Position numbers and translations under genes: made by a program. The notes beneath the pieces were generated by a model. The model did no database searches, was not told the origin of the DNA, and saw only the letters and a list, made by a program, of their open reading frames with translations. 64,000 nt of DNA from Ahaetulla prasina (lineage: Eukaryota > Chordata > Lepidosauria > Squamata > Colubridae). This document shows, piece after piece, positions 44,704 through 56,604 of this stretch (the stretch's first letter is position 1; the number at the start of each line of letters is the position of its first letter). The stretch lies in the NCBI RefSeq assembly GCF_028640845.1, contig NC_080540.1:258898958-258962957 (forward strand), read 5' to 3'.

Positions 44704-45068
44704 GTTTAGGGTGCAGGCATTCCTATAGAGAAAGCTTACATTTGGCTAACCTCATCATTGCACTATGCTAATTTTTACATATACAGCAGGACCTCCTTTT
44801 ATCTTAATGATTTCCTAGCCATGTATACAATCCCTTGAGATAAGTGGGACTTGTAATATATAGAACCAAGGTATAATTTAATAAACCTTTTCCACCTATT
44901 CCTTGCTTTAGTGAAACTCAGAAAATAGGACTTGCCACCAATGTTCCATAGAACAAATTTAGCATCTCTTGCTTTCAAGAGATGCTATGAGAATCTAGCA
45001 TCTAGATTCTTTTAGATGGGAAATTCTTATGGGAAATTCTTTTATTATACTTAACACTTTATCCCCAG

Positions 45069-45136
45069 AAAACTCTGAGAATGGAACTTCTGTGTCAGGA
45101 TCTGGAAACTCAAAGCACATCACCACAGTGACAGTC
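45069..45136 (+). CDS. Candidate 68-nt internal exon (unit 2 copy)
   Basis: Exact second copy of the segment at 40587-40654, with branch-like site, acceptor and GTAAGT donor all intact. Since 68 is not a multiple of three, inclusion of both copies in one transcript would shift the frame. Confidence 0.35.
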
Positions 45137-47080
45137 GTAAGTGTGAGGACTGCCTAGACAAATCCCTGCAGTTTTCTTACCATCAAATACATTTTAATAT
45201 GAAATTAGTATAATTCTATAATAATTTCACCTCAGGTACAGATGACTCCTGGGTTCAAAGTATTTCTTCTGGGCTGTCTCATGAATTATTTTTTCATGAT
45301 CAAGAAGTATTTTCATAATGTAGTTTTGCTGTCTGGTTCTCAAAACAGACTGTTACTGAAGCAATAATATATGGAATATGTAGCTTTTGAAAAATCTTCC
45401 AAAAATTGTGAATATGTGGCTACATTGTTAACAGCCATATTTGGCTGAAATAAATGGGATATTTCCCATGCTGAAAACAGCCTTTGGCTAAGGGATAGAG
45501 CTTGAGTGATGGATATCAAGAATGACCAGTTACTTCTTGTTTATTATATGGAACATATAATATCAAAGTACACTTTTCTGTTTAGGTATGAATAGTATGT
45601 TGTACTGTTTCCCAAATACTGTATTTTTTAAAAGAATCATCCATATAATCTTATGGTAAAACGTGTGAAGAAAATGGTTGCCATAGCGATGGATTCTTTA
45701 AAAAGCATATTCTAGTACAAGCTGGTGGAAGAATAACATTTGGAGCAGAATATCAATGTACAAAGTTTCAATCTTTGTTTTATTTTATTTTAAACAATGA
45801 GATGTTTGCCTTGACTGCAAAAATGATTCCTTTCTGCCTCGATATCAAGTTGGGATGAATAAATTATTTTCAGTTCCTTGATAGTATCCAACTGAAAATT
45901 CATAAGCATCTACTTCTGATATAGAGGAGTAGATAAATGAATTACAAAATGTTATTTTGGTGACTTGTTGCTGTGCCTTCCATGCTCATCCACATCAAAA
46001 CAGGTTTCCCCCCCCCTCTTAAAACTAGAATTATTGATTGTTGTTTAAATTGTAATGCCCTGCATGCTGCAAAATGATTTGATCTTCATATGTGATCATG
46101 AGTGCAGCACACATCTCTGCTCTTCGTAACAGCAGAATCTAATCACGTTTCTTGTCTTGTCTTTCTTGAAGACTTCTGTGAAGCCTTGAAGAAAAAAAGA
46201 AGCAGCTGCTTTAAAAGTCCTGTTGAAGTTGATTACTTAAAACAACCTTTCTTTCCTCAGGTTCACTTGGAAATTAGAAAAAAGGTGGACTGTTTTAATG
46301 AATAACAGAATGCCGGGCTTATGTGAGGCCAAGAGCACCTTTTCCTCCCTGTTCCTTAAGAAAATATATTTCAGTAACAATAGCCATAATTCAAAGCCTG
46401 TTTGTATGGGGTATATAAATATTCTAAAGTCTTACGCAGTCATTATGAAATCCAGCTAGTCACAGAGGATTGCAGATTATTGAAAAATGTCATCCTACCT
46501 CTTCTTGGCCTCCAAGAACAGCAAATAGTTTTCTTTTGTAAATGCTCCATGTATTTTTGTACCTTGATTTTCTAAGTTCCTCAACTGCACGGAGATCTAG
46601 GGGCCATTCTGGGATATGAAGGATAATGCAAAGCCACTCTCATTTGCATCCTTTCCTTTCAAACACAAGTAGACTGTCTCCAGATTTTGTGGTTTAAATA
46701 ACATTAAAAAAAAATCAGTTTTACGGGAACTGAATTTAATGCCCTAATTATAGACAGATTGGGATTGATTTCCAATGTATTTATAAGCAACTGGCAGAAA
46801 ATATAGTTATATACATGGACTTCCATTGTAGGGAATATTATTTTTCTTTCACCAGCAGACACCACTGCAGGGGTCATCTTCTGCATAGATGGGCATCTTT
46901 GAAATCAGTCTGACATACCCCAGACTGGGTTTCTTCCATTTGATTTTTTTTTAATTTTCAGGCAACCCAGCCATTCCCAAGAAGGTTAGAAGATAGCCAA
47001 ATTGGTGAAGGCTCATCCAATCTCTTGTATAAAGGAATTTATTCTAAATTGATACAGATACAGACAAATTCCACCTTTAA

Positions 47081-47091
47081 TGTTTGTTTGT

Positions 47092-47150
<59 letters not shown>

Positions 47151-47395
47151 TTATTTTGTCACACAATATATATAAGCATAAGCATGTAATAACTATACAA
47201 TATATAAGCATATATATAAGTATGCGTATGTAATAACTATATTAATTGGATATAACAAAAAGAAACAATAGGACAGGAACGGTAGTCCCCCTTGTGCTCT
47301 TATGCACGCCCCTTACAGATCTCTTAGAAATGGGATGAGGTCAGTAGTAGACAGTTTTTGGTTGAAGGGATTTTGGGAAGAGACCACAGAGTCAG
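47081..47395 (-). mobile_element. CR1-clade LINE 3' end (unit 2)
   Basis: Same insertion as 42604-42887, but CR1 homology continues through GGGAAGAGACCACAGAGTCA at 47372-47391, so this unit keeps more of the original element. Confidence 0.83.
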
Positions 47396-48475
47396 GTTTG
47401 ACTGTGTAGATATAGGAAGACTTACAAAATAGGCTATAGTATTACTTAAGGGCTTCAAAATATAAACTGAATTTTGATGAAAGTAACACCATTTTTCATG
47501 CTTAGTTGTTGCTACATTTTTTCCCAGTTTTTCTTAGATTTAAATTATGCCAAAATGCTAAGTTAATTTTATGTTGCATGGGTTCACCAGCAATGTATTT
47601 ATCCTTTGAGACTTAATCACATGTTGAATTGACAGCACATCTTCTATCCTTACAATACCTTTAGAAAATTCATCTGCCACTAGAGCATAAAATAAAAAAT
47701 GCATTAAAATTGTCACCCTGTAAGTAGAAAACAGAATGAAGATATAATGGATCTCATTCCAAAGTTTAAGTGCCTTTTTGGCATTTGTCAAAGTGCTGTG
47801 TGTTAGCATAATACAGCCAAGCAAACACTAGTCTGAGCTACAGTAAATCTAATACATTTCACACATGCAAACACTCCCACCCCCACCCCCCACAAAGCAA
47901 AAAATTATTCTTTAAACTCTTACATGCACTTAATTTAAGTGAGCAAAAGAAAGCTACTGGTAATTGATTTCTTATTGACATAGGAAAAAATAATTGATCC
48001 ATAAAAGTAGTAGATGCAGGATTTAAAATTATCTAACTGCATTACTGTTGGGTATCTGACTATGTGTATAACTATAAATTCAAATTTTCTTTGTAGTCTG
48101 ATATGGGATAAATATTACTGTAAATACAAATAGTAAAGAAAAAGATTTCAAAGGAAGTGAATAAAATCTGCAAAATCTATAGGACTGTACTATAATCATA
48201 CTATCTGATTTTTTAAAAAAATGACAAATTCTAAAATGTGAACTGTATTGATTGACAATTTTAATTCTTCCTAGCTCATTTTCTGATTAGCAAAATATAT
48301 TTCACTCCTGGAAATCTTTCTAGCAACTTTTTATATTGTCAGTGGGGCTCCTATTGCTCAGAGAATGAAAGCTTTGGATCCAACCCAATGCAAGTAGCTC
48401 GTTCTAAGAAATCAGTTCATGAAACTTCATTTTGCTTGGCAAGCAGAGCAATAATATGTGGGCTAGAAAAGGAGG

Positions 48476-50695
48476 CGTGGCAGAAGATCTATCACTTCCT
48501 AAACTCTATAGAATTTGTACCACCCAGAACTGAAAGTATATCCTTGGAAAGGGTGACATTTCATTGGCATTTTGCCCTTTTATTTATTTATTTTTGTTAT
48601 CTTTCATTTTGATAGTATAGAATATAATACATATCCTGATGTATGATACTTCTAAAAATGACAGTAAGAATCTTTATGAGAAGCAAGCAATTGCTTTTGG
48701 CCTTTTGAGTCTTGAGCTGTAAAGTTATGACATCATCAAAATGGGTAGGGGCAAAATGTTCTTTATTTCTTTTTGCGTGTGTATATGTGTGTGTGTGTAT
48801 ATATATATTTCTGTAGTGGGAGATTAAGGGACAAAATTTGGAAACTGGATGTTAAGGGAAAAAAGCTTACGATTAAAGAACCCATTCTGGCCCTTAATTT
48901 CCCTTCAAAATTCTCTAAATGCAATACAAAGATAAAAATAAGTAAGTAAGTAAGTAAATAAATAAATTGTTTGAAGTCCTCTTCATGTCTTAAATGAAAG
49001 CAAGCATCCTATCCCAGGGACCTGTAATAGATTTTTTATTTTATTTTTGTATTCCTAGATTTCAAGAGATTCCCTAAAATAACATAATACTGTATGTGAA
49101 TTTATAATTATTGTAACACTTGGTGTTAAACAATAACTATCCAGCTGCCAATGGGAAATCCAAAGGAAGTCATGAAGAGAAAAATCCATCTTCCTTCATT
49201 GTTTCCCATCAACTAGTATTCAAGGAAATGCTATCTTTGATCATCGGAATAATATATTGACAATCAAATCTGCCCTGGAACAGAGATTCAATAGAAGTTG
49301 AAATAAAAATGTTAGTACCTTTTATGATATTCTCTATACATTTCCCAGTTCTATTTTATTTATTTATCTTGGAGACAATTCTGACAGACTTATAACAATA
49401 AAACCACAAAACATAAATGCCATAGAAGTCACCATCCTGGGATGCCGCTACCATCTATAAGCCTCCATCACTATACCTCAGCATTTGGGGAAGTTGTATA
49501 TCCACCATATTATTATGATGAAATTATCAGTATTTTCCTTTTAAATTTTCACCAAAGAATCCAATTGCTCTAAGATGCACCAGCTTTCCCTGAGCTGGGT
49601 CCCAAGGAATCTTTTGCCTAGATGGTTTGTCATTGGCAAAGAGCAGCCTCATAGCCTAAGAAAAGATGCTTTTCTTAGATGCAACTGTTTTAAGATGTTC
49701 CTTGGGATAGGGACAGATAGATATTGGGAGTTGTGCACCAATTTCAATCTTTGTTCTTTGAATATAAATCTCTGCACAATCCTGCCATAGCTCCCAAAAG
49801 CCTGTTACAATGGTGCTTAACCTGCATAAATGTTAGGAATTATGGGATTCTAGACCAAAGTCTCAAGAAGGACTCACATTTTGGAAGATGGCCATACACA
49901 TTTTGAAACTACTTGGACATCAGCAAATATATTGTTTCAGCTGCAAGTCTGGGAAAAACATTTTAAGAAAAAAAACCTCCACAAAAGCGGTGAGATACTT
50001 TATATAAAGTTATATAAAATGTTTTGTTTTGTTTTATCTGAAGGTAAATGCAAGCAATATACTGACATAATATTGGTGCTGGCAATACACATATAAACTC
50101 CATATATCATTCCAAATTGGTTTCTATGTCTTAACTTTTCATATCCACAGTAAGATGCCCCCTTTATAAGAAGAGTAATAACTATATACCTTTCATTATG
50201 GCACCCATCAGTTAAGATCTGCAACTCATATTGAAACATAATATACAGTAATCAGAAACAGGACATTTTATTTAGGTCAATAGGAACAACAGCATGGATT
50301 GAACCTCGACTGTGGCCTAAGTATAAGTAGTGTTTTCTATCACTTTAAATCTGAATAGGCATAATCACATTTATTTGATAATGTCAAAAAGAGAGAATGG
50401 TTTTGTATGAAGTATAAATCAGCTCTCTAACTGCAGAAATGATAAAGTAGGATACAGTTTCTATCTACTCAGTAATGAATGGTCATAACTCTACCTAAAG
50501 CTTCAACTCAACTTAGAATAAACTGTTCTTCAGCTGGGCAAACTCTAAACAATTCCATCTTTCCTGGATCTTCTGTCCTTCCATTCTTTTAAACTGTATC
50601 ATGTCACTGAAGACCTTTGCAGAAATTTGGAATTATAGGACACTTATTGTGGTGGTTCCTCAAAAGAGTGTGAATCTTTGCAAGTACACAGCTAC
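48476..50695. other. No gene seen; small microsatellites
   Basis: Mixed GT/TA repeat at about 48780-48811 and AAGT/AAAT units at about 48938-48965. No recognised coding or repeat ends in the rest. Confidence 0.5.
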
Positions 50696-50827
50696 CGTGT
50701 TTCCCTGAAAATAAGACCTTGTCTTATATTTTTTTGAACTCTCAAATAAGCACTTGGCCTTATTGCCATGTGCTCAAAAGCCCGATTGGGCTTATTATCA
50801 GCAGATGTCTTATTTTGTGGAAAACAG
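50696..50827. mobile_element. Short MITE with CCGTGTTTCCC ends
   Basis: The left end CCGTGTTTCCCTGAAAATAA and right end TCTTATTTTGTGGAAAACAGG are imperfect inverts, with TA on both sides. This terminus is common in squamate MITEs. 132 bp, non-coding. Confidence 0.55.
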
Positions 50828-51120
50828 GTATAAAAACAGTAGGATAGCTCTTCTGAATCAGGCCAAAGCCAATTCATATGTTGTTTCTTGCAAAAGTCAT
50901 CCCTTAATCTATAGCAATGTAATAATAGGATTTCTTTCCCTGGACAAAACCTTGTATTCCTTGTATAAGCCTCAGATTTTTATATAAGAAAAGGATAGCT
51001 CAGGAAGATTACAAACAATGATATACAGAGAACTTTGTATAAGATTGCATTTTCTCTTCCTACTGCCCATACAAATATAAGAAAAACACTTTAAATACTG
51101 TATCTTCATAGGCCTTCTGC

Positions 51121-51236
51121 TTGGACTTTCTTTCTTTTTTTCTTTCTTTTTCTTTCTTTCTTTCTTCCTTCCTTCCTTCCTTCCTTCCTTCCTTCCTTCC
51201 TTCCTTCCTTCCTTGCTTCCTTCCTTCCTTTCTTTG
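51121..51236. repeat. (TTTC)n(TTCC)n microsatellite
   Basis: TTTC-rich at left (51130-51165), TTCC units at right (51165-51230), with one TTGC interruption. The lysine/glutamate-run frame on the minus strand is a by-product. Confidence 0.95.
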
Positions 51237-51239
51237 CTG

Positions 51240-52515
51240 ACTTGACCTTATGAGTGTGACACTAAGGATCTGACTTAGCTTGAAATATTTTTGGTGGAAT
51301 GCTAAACTGAGGGTCAATTCCCAGGGTACAAATCAGGGATGCATTCCATCCAACAAGAAAACTGTAGCAGATGGAAAACAGATCCAAAGCAATTCCAAAG
51401 CTTAACCCATATTTTCCATAAGAAGGTAACCGAGACAAAAAGGATTTATCTGCAAGAAATCATTCTCATACCCAAAGCAGGAGATAACTCAGGCATGAAA
51501 CTTGTATCAAATTATAAAAAGCATATTTTATTTAGTTAATTGTTTGATTTATATACCCGCTCAAAATAACTCTCGGGGAAATAGGCAAAATTTTAAAAAA
51601 TGAGCTATCATAAAATATCAACTATGCTAAAATACAATAATTCCATCAGGGAATCCAATGGACAATAATCAGAGAATCATTAGTGTCTGAAGGAAAGTTA
51701 GGCCTTTAACATATTGAACAATATTGCTTCCCTAGAAGCTAGGACCAGTTTACCTGGGGTGGGCTAGATCGTCAGCTATAAACTTATTTGAGTTTAGAAG
51801 CACAACCAATGGTGAGATATATTGAAAATTGAAGTTTAGCAGCAACTGAGACTTCCTATTTCTGCTTTATATAGGATGGATAAGAATGTGGCTACAACTC
51901 CATCTGTAATGATCTTGGGCTATATAGGGCACATGCTCTCTAACAACTGATTATGATGAAGCTATATAGTTGTAATTATGGGGCTTTTTTATACATTTGA
52001 AGGAGAAAGATGCCCAATATGGTGTGATTGAGTGAATGGTTTTATCTTCCTGTTCTTTGGTATGTTCATAATCAGACACAGTTTTTAAAGTCTCAGGTTC
52101 AAGAATCTACAATATGTTATTATATTCACGAGGGGTTTTTTTGGTCAAAGATAACATAGTCATGGTGAATGATATTCTTTTGGGTCAAACATAGGTTGCT
52201 TGAATAGCACAACGAAAAACGGGGAAAAAAATTGATTTTTTATCAATATAATTCATTGGGAAACAGGAAATCCATTTGTGATGTAATGTATGTGACAGAA
52301 TGCTCCCTTTCTCTGATCACTCCCAGCCTCTTAAACCGTAGTTATGGATATATCAAAATCTTATATCTACTATTGTTTCCTTTCAGTTCACTACTAACCT
52401 GCAAAAATGGGAAGAGCCATTAGATCACAGAAAGGAGATAGAGAAACTCCTTATTCTTATTTTGGGATTATTTTAATTTTTGAGGTCTGTGTAGTTCTAA
52501 CAAGTGGAACATTAA
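51240..52515. other. No gene seen; possible old LINE end near 51540
   Basis: GATTTATATACCCGCTCAAA near 51546 recalls the minus-strand start of a degraded L2 3' end. Nothing else is recognised. Confidence 0.35.
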
Positions 52516-52517
52516 GA

Positions 52518-52808
52518 TAAAAGGTTTCCCCTGTCCAGTTGTGTCCAACTCTAGGGGGCAATGCTCATCTCAGTTTCCTAGCCAAGGGAACCAGTATTGT
52601 CTGAAGATGCTACTGTGATCATGTGGTCACCATGACTATATGCCAAGGTGCACAGAAAACTGTACTCTTTCCACCAAAGTAGTACCTATTTACCTGTATT
52701 TGTATGCTCTAAAACTGTTAGGTTGGTAGGAACCATTACACAGTGCTTGGGTCTTGAACTGCCAATCTTCTGGTTGGCAGGCCAGCGACTTAACTTCTAG
52801 GCCACCGT
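52518..52808 (-). mobile_element. Sauria-type tRNA SINE
   Basis: Reverse-oriented. AACTCTAGGGGGCAATGCTC, GATCATGTGGTCACCATGAC, CACCAAAGTAGTACCTATTT and the tRNA-like head GGCCAGCGACTTAACTTCTA with GGCCACCG at the right. About 290 bp, well diverged. This SINE family is characteristic of squamates. Confidence 0.85.
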
Positions 52809-52811
52809 GCT

Positions 52812-54216
52812 TATTTGTGATTAGCAGATAAAAGCTGGTGGGTTTGGAATGTGAGAAGTGCTCCTCCTCTTCTGTGTCATCTACTCTGTCTCCCTGTCCA
52901 TGTATAATTGCTTGGACTATACTAGCCTATTCAGACATTTGTCCAAATGAGTTCAGCTAGACTTATCCATATCTAAGGCTACAATCTAAGGCTAGTAGGA
53001 CTGCATAAACAGAAGTAAATAACAGAAGCTAAACTGAAGCACTGACAGACCTTCAAAAAAGGCAGAATCCTTTATCACCCTCTTTCCCCGCCTCCATTTT
53101 TAACCATTGTATAAACGATATCATCACCAGGTGATATTGCGATGAAGCTCACAATGCGAGTCTCACATTGTGAGTTTCAGAATTCAGAGTTTCAACCAAA
53201 GCTTGCTAGGCTTGTTAATAAACCTCTGATCTGCTTGGAGTCATGGCTAAAGTGCACAGTACAGTAAACTCATCAAGATTTGGATACAAAAGGGTATAAC
53301 TAGCCCTACCTTGAAGATGGGATGTAATTGACCAATTTACTGTCATTACCATTATTAGTTTGCTTTTCCCTTAATGGGTTGCAAAGAAAAATAAAAAAAC
53401 CCCTAGGTTTCCAGCAACAAAAGCAAGATTAATCTTTATGTCATAAAATGGGTGTTAGTTGTGTCCCAAGGAGGCTGCCTGAAGGGGGAATAGAAACAGA
53501 AATGGGACCCAGGAGGAACAACATGCAGGTGTTCAAACTAAGTTCATTGATGATTTCAGCTATTTTTTAGTCTGAGAATTTTCCAAGGCAGGATCTTGCT
53601 GTGGGGCTAAAACAATGTGTCCTAACTAGTAGGTGGATTCACCCAGCAAAGTATTACAAGCTGGGAGGTGAAGATCAGAGAAAACTCACGCCTTCTTCTG
53701 GAACAGTTTATATTTTCTGGAATGGTTGCCACAACAGACTTAAGCCTTTACATGGGGGGCTGTGAAGTTCGGACTACCATCTTCTTTGATCAAGCTAACC
53801 TATCTCCAAAGTATGTGACTCAGCCTTTATAACTATAAATGACTCATCTGGTGATTCATCTTTAAAATACTTCCAAAATGTTGTATTTATGTTGGCAACA
53901 GCTGGCAAACAAGGTGAAGGGACTTCACAGTTAACAAAATACACTGCTCTGAATTTGGGCTTCTGGTAGCTATGCTGAATGTTGCTATAGCTGAGACCTT
54001 GTTCACTAAATATATCTGAATGACTATCAGCAGTGTCCCCTAGTTGATCATTTGAAAGCTGATCAGTTCAGCTTTCTTATCTCAGCTGGTCATGTCTGGC
54101 AATAATATATGTGTTTCATTATAGGCAAGGACTCTTGTTATCCTTTAGTTACACATACATACACATATCAGTATCCTAAGACTATTACAAGCTAGAATCA
54201 TAAACATGTAAAAACT
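52812..54216. other. No gene seen
   Basis: Single-copy-looking DNA. A stretch at 53600-53760 has some LTR-like features, but its ends could not be placed. Confidence 0.45.
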
Positions 54217-54624
54217 ACAGGTAGTCCTTGACAACTACCTTATTGGGACTGGAACTTCCAACACTAAGTAAGGCAGTTGTTAAGTAAGTTTGTACAATTT
54301 TTGCGGTGATCCTTAAGTGAATCACTGTGGTCATTAAGTAAATAATGGGATTATTATTTACTTAATGACCACAAGCAAATCCAGCTTCTCTCATTGACTT
54401 TACTTGTTGGGAACCAGCTGGGAAAGTCCTCAAATGGTGATCACATGATCCCAGAATGCTACAACCATTGTAAATCCATGCTGGTTGCCAAGTGACCAAA
54501 TTTTGATCATATGACTGTGGGGATGCTGTCAGAGTCATAAGTGTGAGGATCAGTTGTAAGTCATGTTTTCAACATCATTGTAACTTGAACTGTCAGTAAA
54601 CAAATGGTTGGTAATTGAGGATCA
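54217..54624. mobile_element. DNA transposon with ACAGGTAGTCC ends
   Basis: Begins ACAGGTAGTCCTTGACAACT. Contains repeated TTAAGTAA and AAGTGAATCACTGTGGTCAT motifs, GTGATCACATGATCC and TTTTGATCATATGACTGTGG. Ends with a decayed GTAATTGAGGATCA that is the inverse of the left end. About 400 bp and non-coding. Superfamily not determined. Confidence 0.65.
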
Positions 54625-54625
54625 A

Positions 54626-56214
54626 GAATTTCTTGATCTTGAGGGACATTTTGATAGAAGAAGTACTCTTTAGTAAAGTTGAGGTATTCATATAACCCAT
54701 TTATGCTGTATTCCTCCTGAAAAAACTTAACCTGTAAAATTTGTCTTGAAAATGTCACACGTTCAAGATGGGAGAATGTAAAATAACTTTTCTGAACATT
54801 CACACTCTTTCTACCAATTTTTCCCCCCTCTTTGCTCTTCTTTTGAAAGCCACTCACTTTAAAAAAAAATAAACCTGGTTTAAATAATTTTGTCATAAAG
54901 AAGAAGGGATAATTTCACAAAAGACTATTTTGCAGATCCGCATTTCAAGTGTGTGGAATAGAAATGACAAAGATCCAAAAGTGTTACTGGTTTGAATTTG
55001 GGTATAAAAATATTTCAGCTGCATTATATCATGCCGTTATAGTTCATGGCCAGGAATAACACATTTAATTCTTGTTAGCTACAGATTCCATATTTGCAAA
55101 TTCACCTACTTCAGTGCATTTGTAACTGCAAAATCAATATTTGCAGTGCTTTTGTGGTTATTTTTCATGAAGACTGGCAAAAAAGATGAGTTGTCCAACA
55201 AGCACGATGCCAGATAGAAGTTCAGTATTCACTAAGTCAGGGTTTTTGGTAATAGAAAGTAACCATCACAAATAACAACAAATGACCATACTTAAGATGA
55301 AATGAGAACATCAGGCTACTGCAAAAGAACTGAAATATTCCTTCAATTTGTACAAGCTATAGGAAACACAAATACAATAAGCAAGTATAAGAAAGGTGAC
55401 ATATACTGAATGTATGTTACAATGGTCCTTCCCTGAGCATCTTAGCTATTGCAGTTTGACCATTCAGATGAATATTTTTCACAAGTAGTTAACAGCTTTG
55501 GTTTGTCATAAATTTCTTTCTATATGGAGATGATTCTTAATCTGTATATTGCATTATTTTGTGATCGGACCTGTATGATGTCCTATCTGTGCTAACCTTT
55601 AGATAATATGTTCAAAGATATAGCTCGTTTCCTTCTGCACTCATTCCACAAGTCTTTATTGCCACTGTTTCAATTGTTCAATATTTTTTTAAAGTAAACT
55701 TCAACTAGAATTGAAAATATTAATGTTGAAAAATGTAACACTCAGGTGTTTATCTACTTCAGTGGCACATTGTGCATCAAGTCATTAAGCTCATTAATCA
55801 ATTGTTGCTATTCTCCAAAGAACACTTATTGGTAAGGGGGATCCATCCATCATTTAACCTGTGTTCCTTCATCTACACAGCTGGCAGCTTTATTTCTGAA
55901 GTATTCATAAATTGCTTTTTTTTTCCCCCTCAAGAAACAACTAAGAAAAAAATATACTCTTTCCTTATTGTGGGATCTTTATAGCAAGCACTAGAGATGG
56001 CTTGAGATTTTCCTATGAAACTGGTGCTTTGCTATGCTGCTGAAGTTTCTGTGCTACTGTTTTTGATTGACAGACTTTCCTGATAAATACAGATTAAAAA
56101 TGATAAAGCACAGCAGCCTCCCTGACAAAAAGAAAAATAAAGATAATTGAGTAAAATAATTTGGGAGACACTTCAAAGTGTTATTCTGAGGTTATACACA
56201 TGTCAATAATATTG
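54626..56214. other. AT-rich DNA, no gene seen
   Basis: No repeat termini or coding similarity recognised. Confidence 0.5.
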
Positions 56215-56222
56215 ATCTAGAT

Positions 56223-56328
56223 CAGGGGTCTCCAACCTTGTCAACTTTAAGACTTGTGGACTTCAACTCCCAGAATTCTGGGAGTTGGAGTCCACAAGTC
56301 TTAAAGTTAACAAGGTTGGAGACCACTG
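56223..56328. mobile_element. hAT fold-back MITE A of a triplet
   Basis: CAGGGGTCTCCAACCTTGTC at left and its inverse ending GTTGGAGACCACTG at right. Flanked by ATCTAGAT at 56215-56222 and 56329-56336. Same family as 13217 and 40101. Confidence 0.93.
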
Positions 56329-56336
56329 ATCTAGAT

Positions 56337-56512
56337 CAGGGGTGACAAACTTGTGGCATCACATTGCCATCATGTGACGTATTGCAACATTTTTTCCCTT
56401 CAACTGGCAGCCTGTGGGCTGGATGCCTCATGTGCAGGCCACGCCCCAACAGGGGTGGGCGTGGCCTGCACATGAGGCATCCAGCCCGCAGGCTGCCAGT
56501 TTGACACCCCTG
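56337..56512. mobile_element. hAT fold-back MITE B of a triplet
   Basis: A different family: CAGGGGTGACAAACTTG at left, TTTGACACCCCTG at right, interior palindrome around GGCCTGCACATGAGGCATCC. Flanked by the same ATCTAGAT at 56329-56336 and 56513-56520. Confidence 0.93.
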
Positions 56513-56520
56513 ATCTAGAT

Positions 56521-56596
56521 CAGAGTTTCTCAAGTTTGTTGGCTTTAAGGTGTTAAATTCTACACATACTCAAGTTGCTGAAATTGAGAAATATTG
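56521..56596. mobile_element. hAT MITE C of a triplet, decayed
   Basis: CAGAGTTTCTCAAGTTTG at left and TTGAGAAATATTG at right. The left flank is ATCTAGAT (56513-56520), the right flank TTCTAGAA (56597-56604, six of eight matching). The most diverged of the three. Confidence 0.7.
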
Positions 56597-56604
56597 TTCT
56601 AGAA

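Larger units (their letters stand above)
43810..48475. repeat. Tandem duplication B, unit 2 (4.67 kb)
   Basis: Second copy. It is longer than unit 1 because about 220 bp at 47366-47590 is retained, where unit 1 has a 50-bp replacement. The first 400 bp (43810-44213) is a fragment of the L1 leader without its own TSD, showing that the duplication came after the L1 insertion. Confidence 0.96.

Noticed and set aside
46102..46305. 67-codon frame in duplication unit 2 as a stand-alone gene
   Set aside because: It starts in unrelated intron-like sequence and the matching region of unit 1 has small differences near the start. Only its last 15 codons after a strong acceptor are noted, within the exon finding.
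53600..53770. Possible LTR (TGTGTCCTAACTAG, reverse-strand AATATAAACTG)
   Set aside because: No second end and no target duplication could be located.
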